A program made the translations under genes and the position numbers. Source: Macrobrachium rosenbergii (Eukaryota > Arthropoda > Malacostraca > Decapoda > Palaemonidae). Taken from it: a stretch of DNA of 64,000 bases. Positions 48,518 through 59,923 of this stretch are shown one piece after another. Location of the stretch: NCBI RefSeq assembly GCF_040412425.1, contig NC_089742.1, forward strand, positions 74,831,125 to 74,895,124, written 5' to 3'. The number at the start of each line of letters is the position of its first letter. Within the stretch, counting starts at the first letter, position 1. Under the pieces are notes generated by a model that saw only the letters and a program-made list of their open reading frames with translations, was not told the DNA's origin and made no database searches.

Positions 48518-49639
48518 CTTACTCCACCTGCTAGTGGATGTTCCAAGGGAACTTCCCCCTACTGCCACTATTGAGGCAAGAACTCAATGGGCAGTACCAC
48601 CAGTGTAACCTCGATCCAACTTCATGGTTGGAGTCTGTGTAGCAGCTCCTCAGAGAGAAAGGTTTTTCCCAGAATGTTGTTAGTGCCATCTCCAGCCTCC
48701 TCAGACCATCATCTGTTGGAGTGTACCAGGGAAAATGGAAGGTCTTCCATTATCTGTCTTAATCCATTCAAGACAACTATAAAGGAAGAGGCAGATTTTC
48801 TCATCTTCTTATGTCAAGAGGAGGCCCTTTCCATGACCGAGATCAAGAGGTAAAGAGCTGCCCTTGCTCAATAGACCTTTCAACCTTTTGGGGACTGTCA
48901 GCCATGGTAAAACATTTTGAAAAGAAGTGTGCCTCACAATAGTTGAAGCCCCCTGTGTAGGATGTCACTGAGGTCCTAGCTAGCCTGAGATGGATGCCCT
49001 GTGAGTCCCCAAGAATGCATCAAACTTTGACCTGACCCTCAAGACAGTGTTTTGCCTTACCTTGGCCTTAACCAGGATAGTAGGGAAACTGCATGCCCTC
49101 TCACACATTGCCTCACACACCCAGGGGAGGTCATCCCTCAGGCTAACTTTTGTACCAGATTTCATGGTGAAGATGTAGAACCCTGTGATCCTGGCTGGCA
49201 GTTCAAAAGTTTTTCTGGCCCCTCTTTCAAAGACTGTAGGGGGCAGGGGGGAGGGGACAAAGGCAAAATGCTACTGTGTCCAGTTAGGTCCTTGAGAATC
49301 TATCTCAAGCATAACCCCCCTCCCATTCTACACAGGCTAACTTGTAGGAGACTTTATCAGTACTGGCCATGAGAAAAGGGAGATCTTGAGAAATACCATC
49401 TTTTGGTAGAGAGCAGTCATCATCAGGTAGTACCAGATCTGTCCAGGCAGTAACGCGCCCCTGACAGAATAAAGGGGGATTGGACCCTCAGTAGCACTCA
49501 AAAAGAACCACTCTATCCTCCAGGTTCTGAGAGCAGGGATCTGGAAGAAACAATCAGTCTTCACTTCCTTCCATCTCAAGGACTTGGCGTACAAGTCCTT
49601 GGGCACCTTCCTCACATTAGGAAAGGATTCCAAAAATTT

Positions 49640-50056
49640 TGTAGTGATCCAATAAAAAATAGTTTGTTTTTAAAAGAAAAGGGGATTAAAAGGAGCTTTT
49701 TTATTTGGATATGTAATGTTGATTTACATACATTTGTTATTGTGTGTATAGAATATACAGTAGAGTATATTAAATCATATACTGAACATTTAAACATTTT
49801 CTTGGGGAAATTACAGTATTCAGTTACAGATAGTATTAGACAGGGTCTTGAAATAAGCTCACAGAATTGTCTGGAAACTTATCAAAGATTTTTTTTGCCA
49901 GACTGTTTATTTTGACATTAAAAAGTAAAAAGAAAAACATGAATTAGTTTATTTTTCTAGAAATTGATTTTCTTGGTATGCATATGGTATTTGTGTCAAG
50001 ATTTATTTATTGATGGAACTCTAGGAATATTTTACTTATTTTAAAACTCATTCCAG
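49640..50056. other. Intronic AT-rich sequence before the E2F exon
   Basis: No repeat recognised. It ends in an acceptor (AAAACTCATTCCAG, AG at 50055-50056). Confidence 0.5.
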
Positions 50057-50240
50057 GTGTAAACAAGAAATGGAAAGTGTGGGGACACCTTCCTCAGGAG
50101 GGTTGTCAGTGGTTGGGGGTACAGTTCTCAGTGTCTGTGATGGCATGACATACACACAACTTTTGGATCATGGATATGGTCTCACTCCTATTACTCCTAG
50201 TAATGCCCAAGAGTCTCCAGTTACTCCTGGACGCACACAG
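50057..50240 (+). CDS. E2F: E2F transcription factor, first coding exon
   Basis: Acceptor AG at 50055-50056, donor CACACAG|GTAAGT at 50240/50241. ATG at 50070 has G at -3 and G at +4, and TAA in the exon leader (50058) lies upstream, so this is the natural start of the exon's reading. The 57 codons begin MESVGTPSSGGLSVVGG and continue with TYTQLLDHGYGLTPITPS, ending PVTPGRTQ in phase 0. N-termini of E2F proteins are weakly conserved and Ser/Thr-Pro rich, as here. Identification comes mainly from the next exon, which joins in frame. E2F-DP heterodimers bind TTTSSCGC sites and drive S-phase genes in the nucleus. Leader sequence upstream of 50057 must come from one or more earlier exons. Confidence 0.78.
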
Positions 50241-50623
50241 GTAAGTTATCTTTTCTTAGATCCAGGAATAGGAAGAGTATTTTATAATTTAGGTTTTACA
50301 TATTAGTTTATCATTAGCTAAAGCTCATGTAGTGTAAAATAGCCAGGTGGCATTAGGAGATAAGATAAAATATCAGGCTAAAACAGGTTCTGATGCAGTA
50401 AAAAGTATATTTGATAGCCACTGAGCGCAGCCACTGTTCATCCTCAAAGAAGCTTACAAAAGAAATTGACAGGTGACAAAATGGGTTAGCAACTAATAAA
50501 TAAACCCCAACAACCCAGATTAATTTTTGATCTTGAGGAATAGTCACTGGTTAACCATTTTCTTTATTTTGGATACCCATAGGGTTTGGCAATAAAGAAC
50601 AGGAGACAACACATGAACCAGTA
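50241..50623. other. E2F intron, start
   Basis: Begins with a consensus GTAAGT donor. No element recognised before the MITE at 50624. Confidence 0.6.
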
Positions 50624-51007
50624 CAGTAAGTTCTCGTTTTATGTCATTTCAATCTGTCATTTCGTGGTTACGTTTCACCATCTCCCATAAATTGATTAAA
50701 AAATTCTTGATCCATCATTCAGACAAATTCAAACTTTGCGCGGGAAGTAGTTGACGTGAGGAGTGGAAGAATAACGTCATCCTGTGCCGGAGTACGGGAA
50801 GACGGTGTCAGGTCACTGGCTCCCAAGCTTAAGGCAGACTTTTCTGACTTGGTTACGTCCTCACCATTCTCCCATAAATTTATTAAAAAATTCTTGTTCC
50901 GAATTTCATACGCAGGCAACACAATACCAACAGTCATACTCTCCTTCCCAGCTAGTTAACCGCGCCTGTCCTGTCTCGTCCCAAGCTAGTTACTGCGCTT
51001 AGACTTC

Positions 51008-51066
<59 letters not shown>
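50624..51066. mobile_element. Left part of a TIR element ending in a (CT)n tract
   Basis: TA then CAGTAAGTTCTCGTTTTATG, typical of pogo/Tigger-mobilised ends. It includes GGCAACACAATACCAACAGT and CTTAGACTTCGATGTA followed by pure CT (51014-51066). The same GGCAACACAA...CTTAGACTTC.ATGTA-(CT)n block recurs at 53604-53750, and its last part again at 53825-53893. A non-LTR element interrupts it. Confidence 0.65.
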
Positions 51067-51068
<2 letters not shown>

Positions 51069-53283
51069 ATTTCTATAGTAAGAATATAAATTGGTCAAAA
51101 ATAAATGAAGAATTAAACAAAGAATGGGAAAACATATTTGTAAGTGATGATATACAGGTAAATACCGATATATTATATAAAATATTAGAGGAAATAGTGG
51201 AAAAATATATACCGAAGAAAAAAAGTAAGCATCAGTCACAAATTCCAAGAGACAGAAGGATCTTGTTCCAGAAAATTAGAAAGTGGAAAAAAGCTCTTGC
51301 AAAAGAAAAGAATGCATGGAAAGTGATGGAGCTAAAAAGTAAGATAGAAAATGCAGAACAAAAGATTATACAATCAAAAGAAAGTGAAAAATGGAACCTA
51401 GAAGAAATGACACTACAAAATATCAAGCAAAACCCTAAAATTTTTTATTCTTATGCAAAAAGATGAATAAAATAAGAGTAGAAATAGGCCCTCTAAGAAT
51501 TGAAGGGCGATTGACGAATGAAAAAAGGAAATATGTAACATATTAGCAGAAAGATATAAGAGTGAATTTACACCTAGAATTGACAATGAAGATAATGATA
51601 CAGAAATAAGAGATGAAAATACTGAATACTTATCAGATATAGATATTACAGAAGCCGATATTGTGCAGGCTATTAATGAAATTAAAAATGGATCAGCAGC
51701 AGGACCAGATGGAGTACCTGCCATATTGTTAAAGAAAGTGGTTCATTCAATCGCAAAGTCGCTTAGCAATATTATTAAGACAAAGTATAGATACAGGCAA
51801 GATTTATGATGAGCATAAATTAGCATATATTACTCCTACTTTCAAAAGTGGTTCAAGACTAGAGGCAAGTAATTATAGGCCTGTGAGTCTGACATCTCAT
51901 ATTATGAAAGTATATGAAAGGGTAATGAAAAAATATAATGAAACATTTAATGAAAAATAAATTTTTCAATATAGGACAACATGGTTTTGTACCGGAAAAA
52001 GTACACAAACCCAACTGTTAGTCCACCATGAAAGCATATATAAAAATATGATAAATGAAAAAGATACAGATGTGGTTTACCTAGACTTTGCAAAAGCTTT
52101 TGACAAGGTAGATCATAATATATTAGCGAAAAAATGAGAAAACATAACATTGTTGACAAAGTAGGAAGATGGATAAAAGGATTTTTGCAAAATAGAAAAC
52201 AGATAGTGATTGCAAACGATGAGAAATCGGATGAAGCTACGGTAATATCCGTGTACCACAGGGTACGGTGTTAGCTGCATTGCTGTTTGTGATTATGATT
52301 GCAGACATAGACAGTAATGTTAAGGACTCAGTAGTAAGAAGTTTTGCAGATGACACAAGAATAAGTAGAGAAATTGCTTGTGATGAAGATAGAAACTCGC
52401 TACAAAGAGACCTAAACAAAATATATAAATAGGCAGAGATAAATAGGATGGTATTTAACTCTGATAAATTTGAATCAATGAACTACGGTGATAAAGTAGG
52501 AATGCTATATGCATATAAAGGACCTAATAATGAGACAATCACAAACAAGGAAGCAGTTAAAGACCTTGGTGTGATGTTGAATAGAATATGTTATGCAATG
52601 ATCAAATAGCAATTCTATTGGCAAAATGCAAAGCAAAAATGGGAATGTTGTTCGGCACTTCAAAACAAGAAAAGCTGAACACATGATTATGCTTTTATAA
52701 ACGTCGACGTAGTCCACTTGAATATTGCAATATAATATGGTACCCACACTACCAAAAGGATATTGCACAAATAGAGAGTGTACAAAGGTCATTTACAGCT
52801 AGAATAGAAGAAGTTAAGGACCTTGACTACTGGGAAAGACTACAATTCTTAAATTTATATAGTCTTGAAAGGAGAAGAGAATGCTACATGGTAATTCAAG
52901 CATGGAAACAGATAGAAGGAATTACCGAAAACATCATGGAACTAAAATTATCAAAAAGAGCAAGCAGAGGTAGATTAATAGTGCCAAAAACTATACCAGG
53001 AAAATTAAGGAAAGCACACAGGACATTAATCCACCACGCACCAGCATCGATAATGCAGCGTCTATTCAATGTGCTACCAGCTCATCTGAGGAACATAACA
53101 GGAGTGAGCGTAGATGTGTTTAAGAATAAGCTCGACAAATATCTAAGATGCATCCCAGACCATCCAAGACTGGAAGATGCAAAATATACCGGAAGATGCG
53201 TTAGCAACTCTCTGGTAGACATCAAAGGTGCCTCACACTGAGCGACCTGGGGCAACCCGAACGAATTGTAAGGTCTGTAAGGT
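51067..53283 (+). pseudogene. Non-LTR retrotransposon inserted in a (CT)n tract, broken RT
   Basis: A lysine-rich N-terminal part (51197-51466, KKKSKHQSQIPRDRRILFQK), then RT blocks in shifting frames: SNYRPVSLTSHIMKVYERVM (51867-51926), VVYLDFAKAFDKVDHNIL (52072-52125, first catalytic Asp), VPQGTVLAALLF (about 52250) and FADDTRISR (52347, catalytic box). The C-terminus (52888-53241) is open for 117 codons (LERRRECYMVIQAWKQIEGI... ending VDIKGASH) and resembles the tail of CR1/jockey-group pol proteins. The 3' end is GTAAGGTCT repeated twice, then CT-rich host sequence. The 5' end abuts (CT)n. Clade is uncertain. Confidence 0.75.
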
Positions 53284-53850
53284 CTCTCTCTTTCTCCATA
53301 TCTTTATTAAGAAAAAAAATATATCAATGGAATGTTATTTCATTTTCAGAATCCACTTATACTGTACAGTATTATTATATTGGTCTATTATCATCGTAAT
53401 ATGTACTGTATAAAACAAACAATTATCCCAAATTGAGTGTGTGCATAAGTAGGTACATGTTGCCATATTTTTTTCTTTGATTCACTGTACTATACTTCAT
53501 TACAAGTTTAGTTGATTCTATGGTTATCACATCTATTATAACAGTACACAAGAGAATATTTTATCACTGTTGTTTCATCTCAGTCACCTTAGAAACATTT
53601 AAAATCTGAATTTTATACGTAGGCAACACAAAACCAACAGTCGTACTCTCCTCCCTAGCTAGTTTAACGACGCCTGCCCCGTCTCTTCCCAGCTAGTTAC
53701 TGTGCTTAGACTTCAATGTAAACACTTCAGTTTTTCTCTCTCTCTCTCAGTATATGTATCCCTTTAATGAAAAAAAAAGCAAAATGTCAATAAAACATTA
53801 TTTCACTTACAGAATCCATTTATACTTTGCTTAGACTTCGATGTAAATCT

Positions 53851-53893
<43 letters not shown>
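53284..53893. repeat. Right part of the split TIR/CT-repeat region
   Basis: TTTATTAAGAAAAAAAATAT...CAGAATCCACTTATACTGTA (53299-53365) is repeated as 53762-53825, and the GGCAACACAA...(CT)n block recurs at 53604-53750. The host was thus a chain of similar units, each ending in CT repeats, before the non-LTR insertion. Confidence 0.6.
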
Positions 53894-53895
<2 letters not shown>

Positions 53896-54263
53896 CTGTA
53901 AACCCCTCCCCTCGTATTCGTGGTCTCACTATTCGTGGACTCGCCTATTTCGCGGATTTCTCTGTGGAATGCATATACACATTATTCGTGGAAAATTTGC
54001 CCATTTGCGTTATTTTTCACTGAGAAATATTCACTGATTACTGTATTTTCATATAATTTTCATGAATAAATGCACTTTTTGTGATAAAACTATTAAAATA
54101 CTCAGGTATAAGCATTTTTAGGGTTTTTGGTTTTTTTTTGTTTAAACTATCAAAATAGGCAGTTCTAAGTGTTTTTAGAGGGGTTTTAAGTATTCACAGA
54201 TTTTAGCTATGTGCTTGGGGGTGCAGTATGCATCCCCCGCGAATAGGGGGATTTACTATGCTG
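53894..54263 (-). mobile_element. AGTAAACCCC-family TIR element, uninterrupted copy
   Basis: Ends CTGTAAACCCCTCCCCTCGT and, on the other side, CATCCCCCGCGAATAGGGGG then ATTTACTATGCTG, flanked by TA. In reverse it aligns to both halves of 34093-35883 and lacks the 1.42-kb insert, so it represents the empty site. Confidence 0.8.
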
Positions 54264-54426
54264 TAATTTATCACAGGAGTAAATGTAAGGAGAATATTTA
54301 CCCTTAATGCTGTATTTATGTGCTCAGGAATTTTTTTCTTTTTATTTATTTATTTATTTTATTTTATTTTTTTTTTTTTTTTTTTTTTTTTCATTTTTAG
54401 TGATTCACTTCATTATGTATGCTTAA

Positions 54427-56408
54427 GGGTATCGGCGGGGTCGGGGATTAATTTTGAGTGATGGTGTTCAAACTTCCACAGGTGTTACCTCTAGTTTGAC
54501 CGAAGATGCATACAAAATTTCAGGTGAATTGGATGAAAACATTTTTTAACGAATATTTTTCTTTTAAACAACATTTTTTGTGTTTTTTTAAAGTACATCT
54601 CCTTCTTTATTTATTATTCAATTTAAAATCAAAAGTAATAGCAGGAAGTTTAGTTCCTATCAAATAAAACGGCAAACTCAAAAATCTAATATGTGATGTA
54701 TGCTATTTTAAAAAATATTTTAAAAAGTACAATAAAAATACCATAAAATTATATATTAAATCTTGGTAAAAAATTTTTTAGAGAAAAAGAAAATAAATTT
54801 GCCGATGTGTTCTCTCACTATCTCTGTTCAAATTGCTTTTTAGATTTTTAAAATCCATTCATAAATAAGGAGTTTTGGAATTTGAATGTAGAAAAAGTAA
54901 GTTTTGAGAAAAATGCAGTTAAAGATTTGCTAACCATTTATTTTGCTTTTAGAAGCATATAAAGTTTCTTGGAAAAGCCTATATGGCACTTGTTCCCCTC
55001 TCTTTTATAAGAGATATATTATTCCCTCTAAAAAAAAAACATTTATCACTTAACGAAAATAGTTTATATTATTTTTGGGGATAATCATAGAATGCCACTT
55101 GACTTGTGCTGCCAGGTTTTTAGGAGGCTAATGAGCCCCTCCTTCATATTCTCCTTTTGATGTTCTTTGCTTCTTTTGCTTTCTTGAATGCATAGCAGAC
55201 ATTTGTTTCCTGGTCTTCTCTTTCATCTGAAGGCCTTTCAGGCTTTCTCCTGTCATTTTTCTCATAATAGGCAGCAATGAACTCGCTGCATAGCTGATAT
55301 CATGTTCCAATCTTTATGACTGTGCTATCACTCAATTTATTGAGTCCTCCAAGCTCACTCCTAAACATAACTTTGTTTGTCGTTGTTACATATTTCGAAA
55401 CATATTGTGTATCTTTTTCAAGGACATAAGACAAAAGACAATCCTCTTCCGAACGTGGTTTATGCATTCTTCCTTGAGCACTGGATATGGAGTGCCATAA
55501 GGACCAGTGCCCTCATTCAAACTGCATACTCCTTTATATGCTGTCGAATCCCCTTCACCAACAAATACTTTATATATGAATTCCTTGTCTAGTGATCTTT
55601 GCCACAATGCGAGAGCACCAGCAGCTTCCATATCTCCAGAAGCTACGTCAGGGACAGCAATTACATCTTGAAAATGCTCATTCTCTTCCTCCTCCCTCTC
55701 CTCATCATCAGATAACTTCAAAACAAAGTCGTCGGTGCCATCATCATCATCATCATCTTGATATATTTTTGCAAGGGAATAATAGATTTCACTCGGAGCG
55801 GGCTTCGTAATAGGAAGTACTTGGCATCTCCTCAGCACACGTGGTTGGTGGCAACTTGTGAGAAGCCATAACATTAGCTGTGTCTATACTTTTACCTTCA
55901 AGATAAATTTTGATATTGCAAGAGCTTGCTTCCCTTCGCTTACTAAACTTTTTTGGCATGTTGGTAATATATATATTTAACACACAACTGACGTCCAAAA
56001 GTCCGAAGAAGTGTTGCAATGGATTGAAAATAACAAATACACGATTACATCAAAGAAATATAAGAATTCTCTCTCCGGACAACTGGCTTGCGTTATTCAG
56101 TCCTGGGAAGCGTTGCCATCTCTATCAGGAAAACATATTGTACGGCATACGAAAGAATACGCAATGAAAAGAATTACAAATACCTGAAGAATGAATGCAA
56201 AATGAAATAGTAAAACCACCCCTAACCAGACCCTTAATTCTCTACTTGGGTGTGGCCTTTAAATTGGCCTTTAAACCGTTTAAAAGGCTTCGTATCAATA
56301 TTATCTTATGTGTGGCAATGGCCGGGACCCAGATCTGTGGAAATATGACGATAATTAATTTTAATGAATTTGAGCCAATATCACCAAAATCGCAGGCCGC
56401 CGATACCC
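54427..56408 (-). mobile_element. Kolobok/Mutator-type DNA transposon with TTAA flanks
   Basis: GGGTATCGGCGG at 54427-54438 and its exact reverse complement at 56397-56408 are the ends. TTAA stands directly outside both (54423-54426 and 56409-56412), the duplication of Kolobok and piggyBac elements. Length 1982 bp. It encodes, on the minus strand, pieces of a transposase-like protein (55095-56019). The poly-T-rich 54340-54395 lies just outside. It sits in the E2F intron in antisense. Confidence 0.72.
55095..56019 (-). pseudogene. Transposase-like protein of the TTAA element, broken
   Basis: The N-terminal piece starts within 55789-56019 (MPKKFSKRREASSC). The middle piece (55386-55874) has an acidic run (DDDDDDGTDDFVLKLSDDEE), GDMEAAGALALWQRSL, VFVGEGDSTAYKGV and KEECINHVRKRI. 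The spacing EA(A)..LW.RS, GDGDS.., EEC.NHV.KR is what I know from a large family of uncharacterised animal transposon proteins placed in the Mutator/Kolobok group; the Asp of GEGDS should be catalytic. The C-terminal piece (55095-55310) ends in a basic RKQKKQRTSKGEYEGGAH tail, also typical. The catalytic middle between these pieces is deleted, so it is inactive. Confidence 0.6.
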
Positions 56409-56428
56409 TTAAGTTTCGACTTAAGCCT

Positions 56429-56530
56429 AAAGTTGGGTTACATCATGGGTGTTGGAACAGATCTCTGATGTAACCAGGTTAAAGTTGGTTTACATCATGG
56501 GTGTAGGGACAGATCTCCGATGTAACCCGA
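56429..56530. repeat. 52-bp tandem duplication
   Basis: AAAGTTGGGTTACATCATGG with GTGTTGGAACAGATCTCTGATGTAACC split over two units, at 56429 and 56481, with a handful of changes. GGTTACATCA and TGATGTAACC are themselves inverted. Confidence 0.9.
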
Positions 56531-57032
56531 AGACCTGCTGTATATGTATATTCTTTGTGGTTCAAAGGTGGCTTACCTAATTAGGTAGTGTCTGGCTGCG
56601 GGATTATTGTACCTTTCCCATCAATATCTCAGCATGACCACCACTCTTGTGGCAATAGTGTTTCAGGAATTTTTTATTCCAAAGAAAGTTAACATGTACT
56701 TACCTTTTGGATGTCATGTGAGTCAGGAAAGGAGTGAGAGCCTGCCTTTTTTAATGAGGGCTACTAAAATGATTCTTGCCCATGTAGATAGAGTGGGACG
56801 TGTATACGTACTAAAATTTAGAAGTAGCTGTCAAATGTGTTTAAAATTTAGGTATGTGATGAAGTTATAATCCATAAATTATCTTCAGGTGCCAAGGCAC
56901 TGCATTGGCAATTGTTAAAATTACAGGTGAACTGTTAGTAGTGCATTTATGGAAAATTCAGTAGAGCTCATTGTTTGGTACATTGTAAAAGGATTGTAAT
57001 AGATAATCAATAAAAATAAAATGTAATTTCAG
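56531..57032. other. E2F intron, 3' part
   Basis: No element recognised. It ends in TAAAATGTAATTTCAG, the acceptor of the next exon (AG 57031-57032). Confidence 0.55.
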
Positions 57033-57177
57033 AGTGTCAAAAGGAGGCTTGTTTTAGAAGAGGGAGGCATTGATGGAGAAGGTTTTCGTACTCCTGTAAA
57101 GACTCCCAGACGAGCACGTCAAAAGTCTGTATCTGCCACCCACTACAGTCCATCACCGTCCAAGCGGAAAACTCCAG
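57033..57177 (+). CDS. E2F: E2F transcription factor, second coding exon
   Basis: 145 nt, entered in phase 0 and left after the first base of a codon (CTCCAG|GTATTT). It reads SVKRRLVLEEGGIDGEGF, then RTPVKTPRRARQKSVSATHY, then SPSPSKRKTP. KRRLVLE fits the KRRL.LE cyclin A-binding motif of E2F1-3, and the basic SPSKRKTP segment with the split codon beginning G is what precedes the GEKSRY start of the DNA-binding domain in that family. TPVKTP and SPSPSK are likely CDK-type sites by motif. The winged-helix exon is not found up to 64000 and should lie further on. Alternative identity: none I know carries this order of motifs. Confidence 0.8.
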
Positions 57178-57530
57178 GTATTTGTCTAAATTGATTGATT
57201 TCTGTATAAACATTGCTCTTTATGGGTAGCATTTTTGAACTGGAATGTATGACATGGTGGTAGAATTAATAATACAGTTGTACTTTAAAATTTGTAGTGG
57301 TCAAGAGCACTAGCCTTGCTCAGATTTGAAAATTTACTTAGAACTCGTGACACCCAAACCTGAAATTCCACGCAGTATTTGGTAGTCACAAAATTTGCCA
57401 TTATTTAATATAAACAATTGAATATTTAACAATTTGAAACTTACACATTACCCTACCGAACAGCATAGTATCAACATAGTAAGGGAAGAGAGGGGGAGGG
57501 AGGTGCAGGCAATACTATGCTGTGATACTA
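57178..57530. other. E2F intron after exon 2
   Basis: AT-rich. CAGCATAGTAT (57463) and ATACTATGCTG (57513) form a small stem around a purine-rich loop. No gene. Confidence 0.55.
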
Positions 57531-57589
57531 TATGTAAAGTGATATTGCAACTTACCAGACAGTATTAAGTGGTATAGGCCTATTCAAGT

Positions 57590-57767
57590 AAAAAGCAGTT
57601 AGTCCTAGTGTTTCAACATTAAAATCTTAGTCTTTTTTATCTTAAACTCTAGGTAGAAACTTGATCATTTTGCCATCACTAAGATACTAATGGTAATATA
57701 ATCAAAGTAGACTTTATAATAAAAGACAAGATTTTAATTGAGAAGTACTAGGACTGACTGCTTTTTT
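57590..57767. mobile_element. 178-bp palindromic MITE
   Basis: AAAAAGCAGTTAGTCCTAGT (57590-57609) mirrors ACTAGGACTGACTGCTTTTT (57747-57766). Inverted similarity goes on through ATTAAAATCTT.TCTTTT on both sides, about 60 bp each. Non-coding. Confidence 0.75.
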
Positions 57768-57777
57768 CTCAAATATA

Positions 57778-59923
57778 CACACTCCTCTACTTACAAACTT
57801 TCAAAGATACGAACATCTGTGCTTATAAATTCAATTTTTGTTTGGAGCGCTCCAGGCTGTGACCCACAAGTCCAAATTTTTTTGTTAGGGCATGCTTTAA
57901 CTTGGTTACAATTTCTGTCGCTACCCATGCTGGACAGCACCGTAGCTGACGCCACTATGCATCCCAGCTTTTTTGTACCTACTGCATGCTAGTGCTATGA
58001 TTTCATCTCTTGTGGTGATTCATTCTGCATTTTTGTGAAATGTTTCCCACATCCATTAATATATCATGGCTAATGGCAAGCGCAAGGCCACTGGTGAAAG
58101 TGGTAGTGTTGAAAAGTGGCAATCCATCTCAGTGGAAACTAAAGTGGCTATAATAAAGAAGTTAGAAAGTGGTAAAATACTGTAATGGTTGACATAGCGC
58201 ACCATTATAAGATGAATCGCTCGACCATCGGTACAATTTTGAAGAACAAAGATAAAATTATGGAGCACCTGAAAAGTGCTGTGCCAATGCAATCAACAAT
58301 TAAATTATAAGTAAGAGAAGTGGGAGGTTGGTAGAAACTATTGGGTATCTGGATGGAACACCAGAGACAAAGGTCTGTACTGCTTAGCCTCATGCTGATT
58401 CAGGAAAAGGTTAAAGCCTTTTCGATGACTTGAAGGCTAAGGCTGGTGAAAGTACTAAAGATGAAACATTTGCTGCAAGTCGTGGATGGTTTTATCGCTT
58501 CAAAAAACGAGCCAACTTGCATCATGTGTCTGTAAGTGGTGAGGCAGTGAGCACCAACAAAGCAGCAGCTGAAAAATTTCTTGAGGCTCAAGGAATTCAT
58601 AGATAAGATTGGTTATACCCTTCAGCAATTTTTTAATATTGAGGAGACAGACCTTTTCTGGGAAAAATTGCTGGACAGAACGTACGTCAGCCATGAAGAG
58701 AAGATGATGCCAGGAGTTGGAGGACTGGTTTTCCATCACTTAATCCCCGAAATCAAGCTGTATTGCAGAGAGAATAACATTCCATTTAAGATTATCTAAT
58801 TTTGGACATGCCCCTGGTCACCCACTGCACTAGATGATTTCCATCTGGATGTTCAATTTTATTTACCACCTAACACAACTTAACACAACTTCACTCATTC
58901 AGCCAATGGATCAGGGTGTAATAGCAAATTTCAAAAAATACTACACTCGCTGTATGTATAGGCAAGCATCAAAGGAGATAAATGATGCAGATGTGACCTT
59001 ACATGACTTCTGGAAGGGTTATAACATTTACAATTGTATAAAGAACATTGATGCTGCATGGCATGAAGAAGTGAGATCAACATGAATGGAGTATGGCAGG
59101 CCTTATGCCCACAGTTTGTAAATGATTTAAGAGGGTTTAATCAAGAAGAGGAGGAAAAGGGAATTGTTAACAGTCTCATTGACAAATGAAAAGTTGAACC
59201 TTGACATAGGGGAAGAGGACTTTCAACAGTTGTTTGACAGCCATTCAGAGGAGTTGACAAATGAGGATTTGATGGAACTGGAAGAACAGCAAAAAACAGA
59301 AGAACATGAAGAAGAATTTGTTCCCATAAAGAAATATGAAACAAAATATGATGGCCGAGGGGTTTTCTCTTCTAGAAAAAGTGTTGACTATTTTTGAGAA
59401 TCAGGACCCAAATGTTGAGAGAGTCTCAAAAGTAGTTACAATAGTCAATAATACTTTCCAGTGTTATCATTTCATATACGATGAAAAGAAAGAAAAACGG
59501 TGCAGACTTCCATAGACAAATTCTTTAAACCAGTGCCTTCAACCTCAAGATCCTCCCCACCTCCAATGACTGCTTCCTCCCCAAATGAAGAGGAAAGTGA
59601 TGAAATCCTTGCTGAAGAAAGCAAAAATGAAGACAATGACCTGCCACTCCAGTGTTAATTCCACATATCTCTCCCCCCTTTCGTCATCCATCATGATAAA
59701 CCTTCGACACCAGTTTCAAAGGTAAGAAAACTAAGTGTACATTACGTTTACTGTATTATCATAATTTATTTAAAATGTTAGGTCTTATATATCATTTATA
59801 AAATACAGTAACAGTACCAGTATTGGGTTTTAGTAATGACTGCGTATATGAAATTGAACTTGTGAAGAAAATTAACTTACAAACAGTCGTTCAGGACTTA
59901 ATCGTTCGTAAGTAGAGCGTCTG
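57778..59923 (+). mobile_element. Tigger/pogo transposon, broken transposase
   Basis: Ends CACACTCCTCTACTTACAAA and, in reverse, CAGACGCTCTACTTACGAAC, each next to TA (57776-57777 and 59924-59925). The transposase begins at 58065 (MANGKRKATGESGSVEKW, then TKVAIIKKLESG), followed by MNRSTIGTILKNKDKI of the CENP-B-type helix-turn-helix, FLEEFKEFIDKIGYT-like pieces, and after an internal deletion PGHP and YHLTQLNTTSLIQPMDQGVI with ANFKKYYTRCMYRQ, the last part of the DDE_1 domain. A 77-codon acidic C-terminus (59164-59397) follows. Stops and a missing central DDE part make it inactive. It could once have mobilised the CAG-ended MITEs here. Confidence 0.88.

Larger units (their letters stand above)
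45106..49635 (+). mobile_element. DIRS-like retrotransposon copy D (second subfamily), decayed
   Basis: RT pieces are GWGPVIDLSVLN (47220-47260), MVSIDLQDA and RKFLRF (about 47320-47395), VYQFRALCFGMA (47408-47445), DDWLILASS (47528-47555, the DDW active box) and KYLGMRI (47629). MADRLSRAVQILGTEWSLGQ (48089-48148) is the end of RNase H. After an inserted SINE comes the recombinase region, with EEADFLIFLCQEEALSMTEI (48787-48845), SRETACPLTHC (about 49080) and LLCPVRSLRIYLKHNPP (49270-49322). The sequence differs strongly from copies A-C. The left boundary is where copy B stops and is uncertain. Confidence 0.72.

Noticed and set aside
50719..51002. Overlapping 67-72-codon frames next to the E2F exon as alternative exons
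   Set aside because: They fall in the TIR element with CAGTAAGTTCTCG ends and are repeated in part at 53604.
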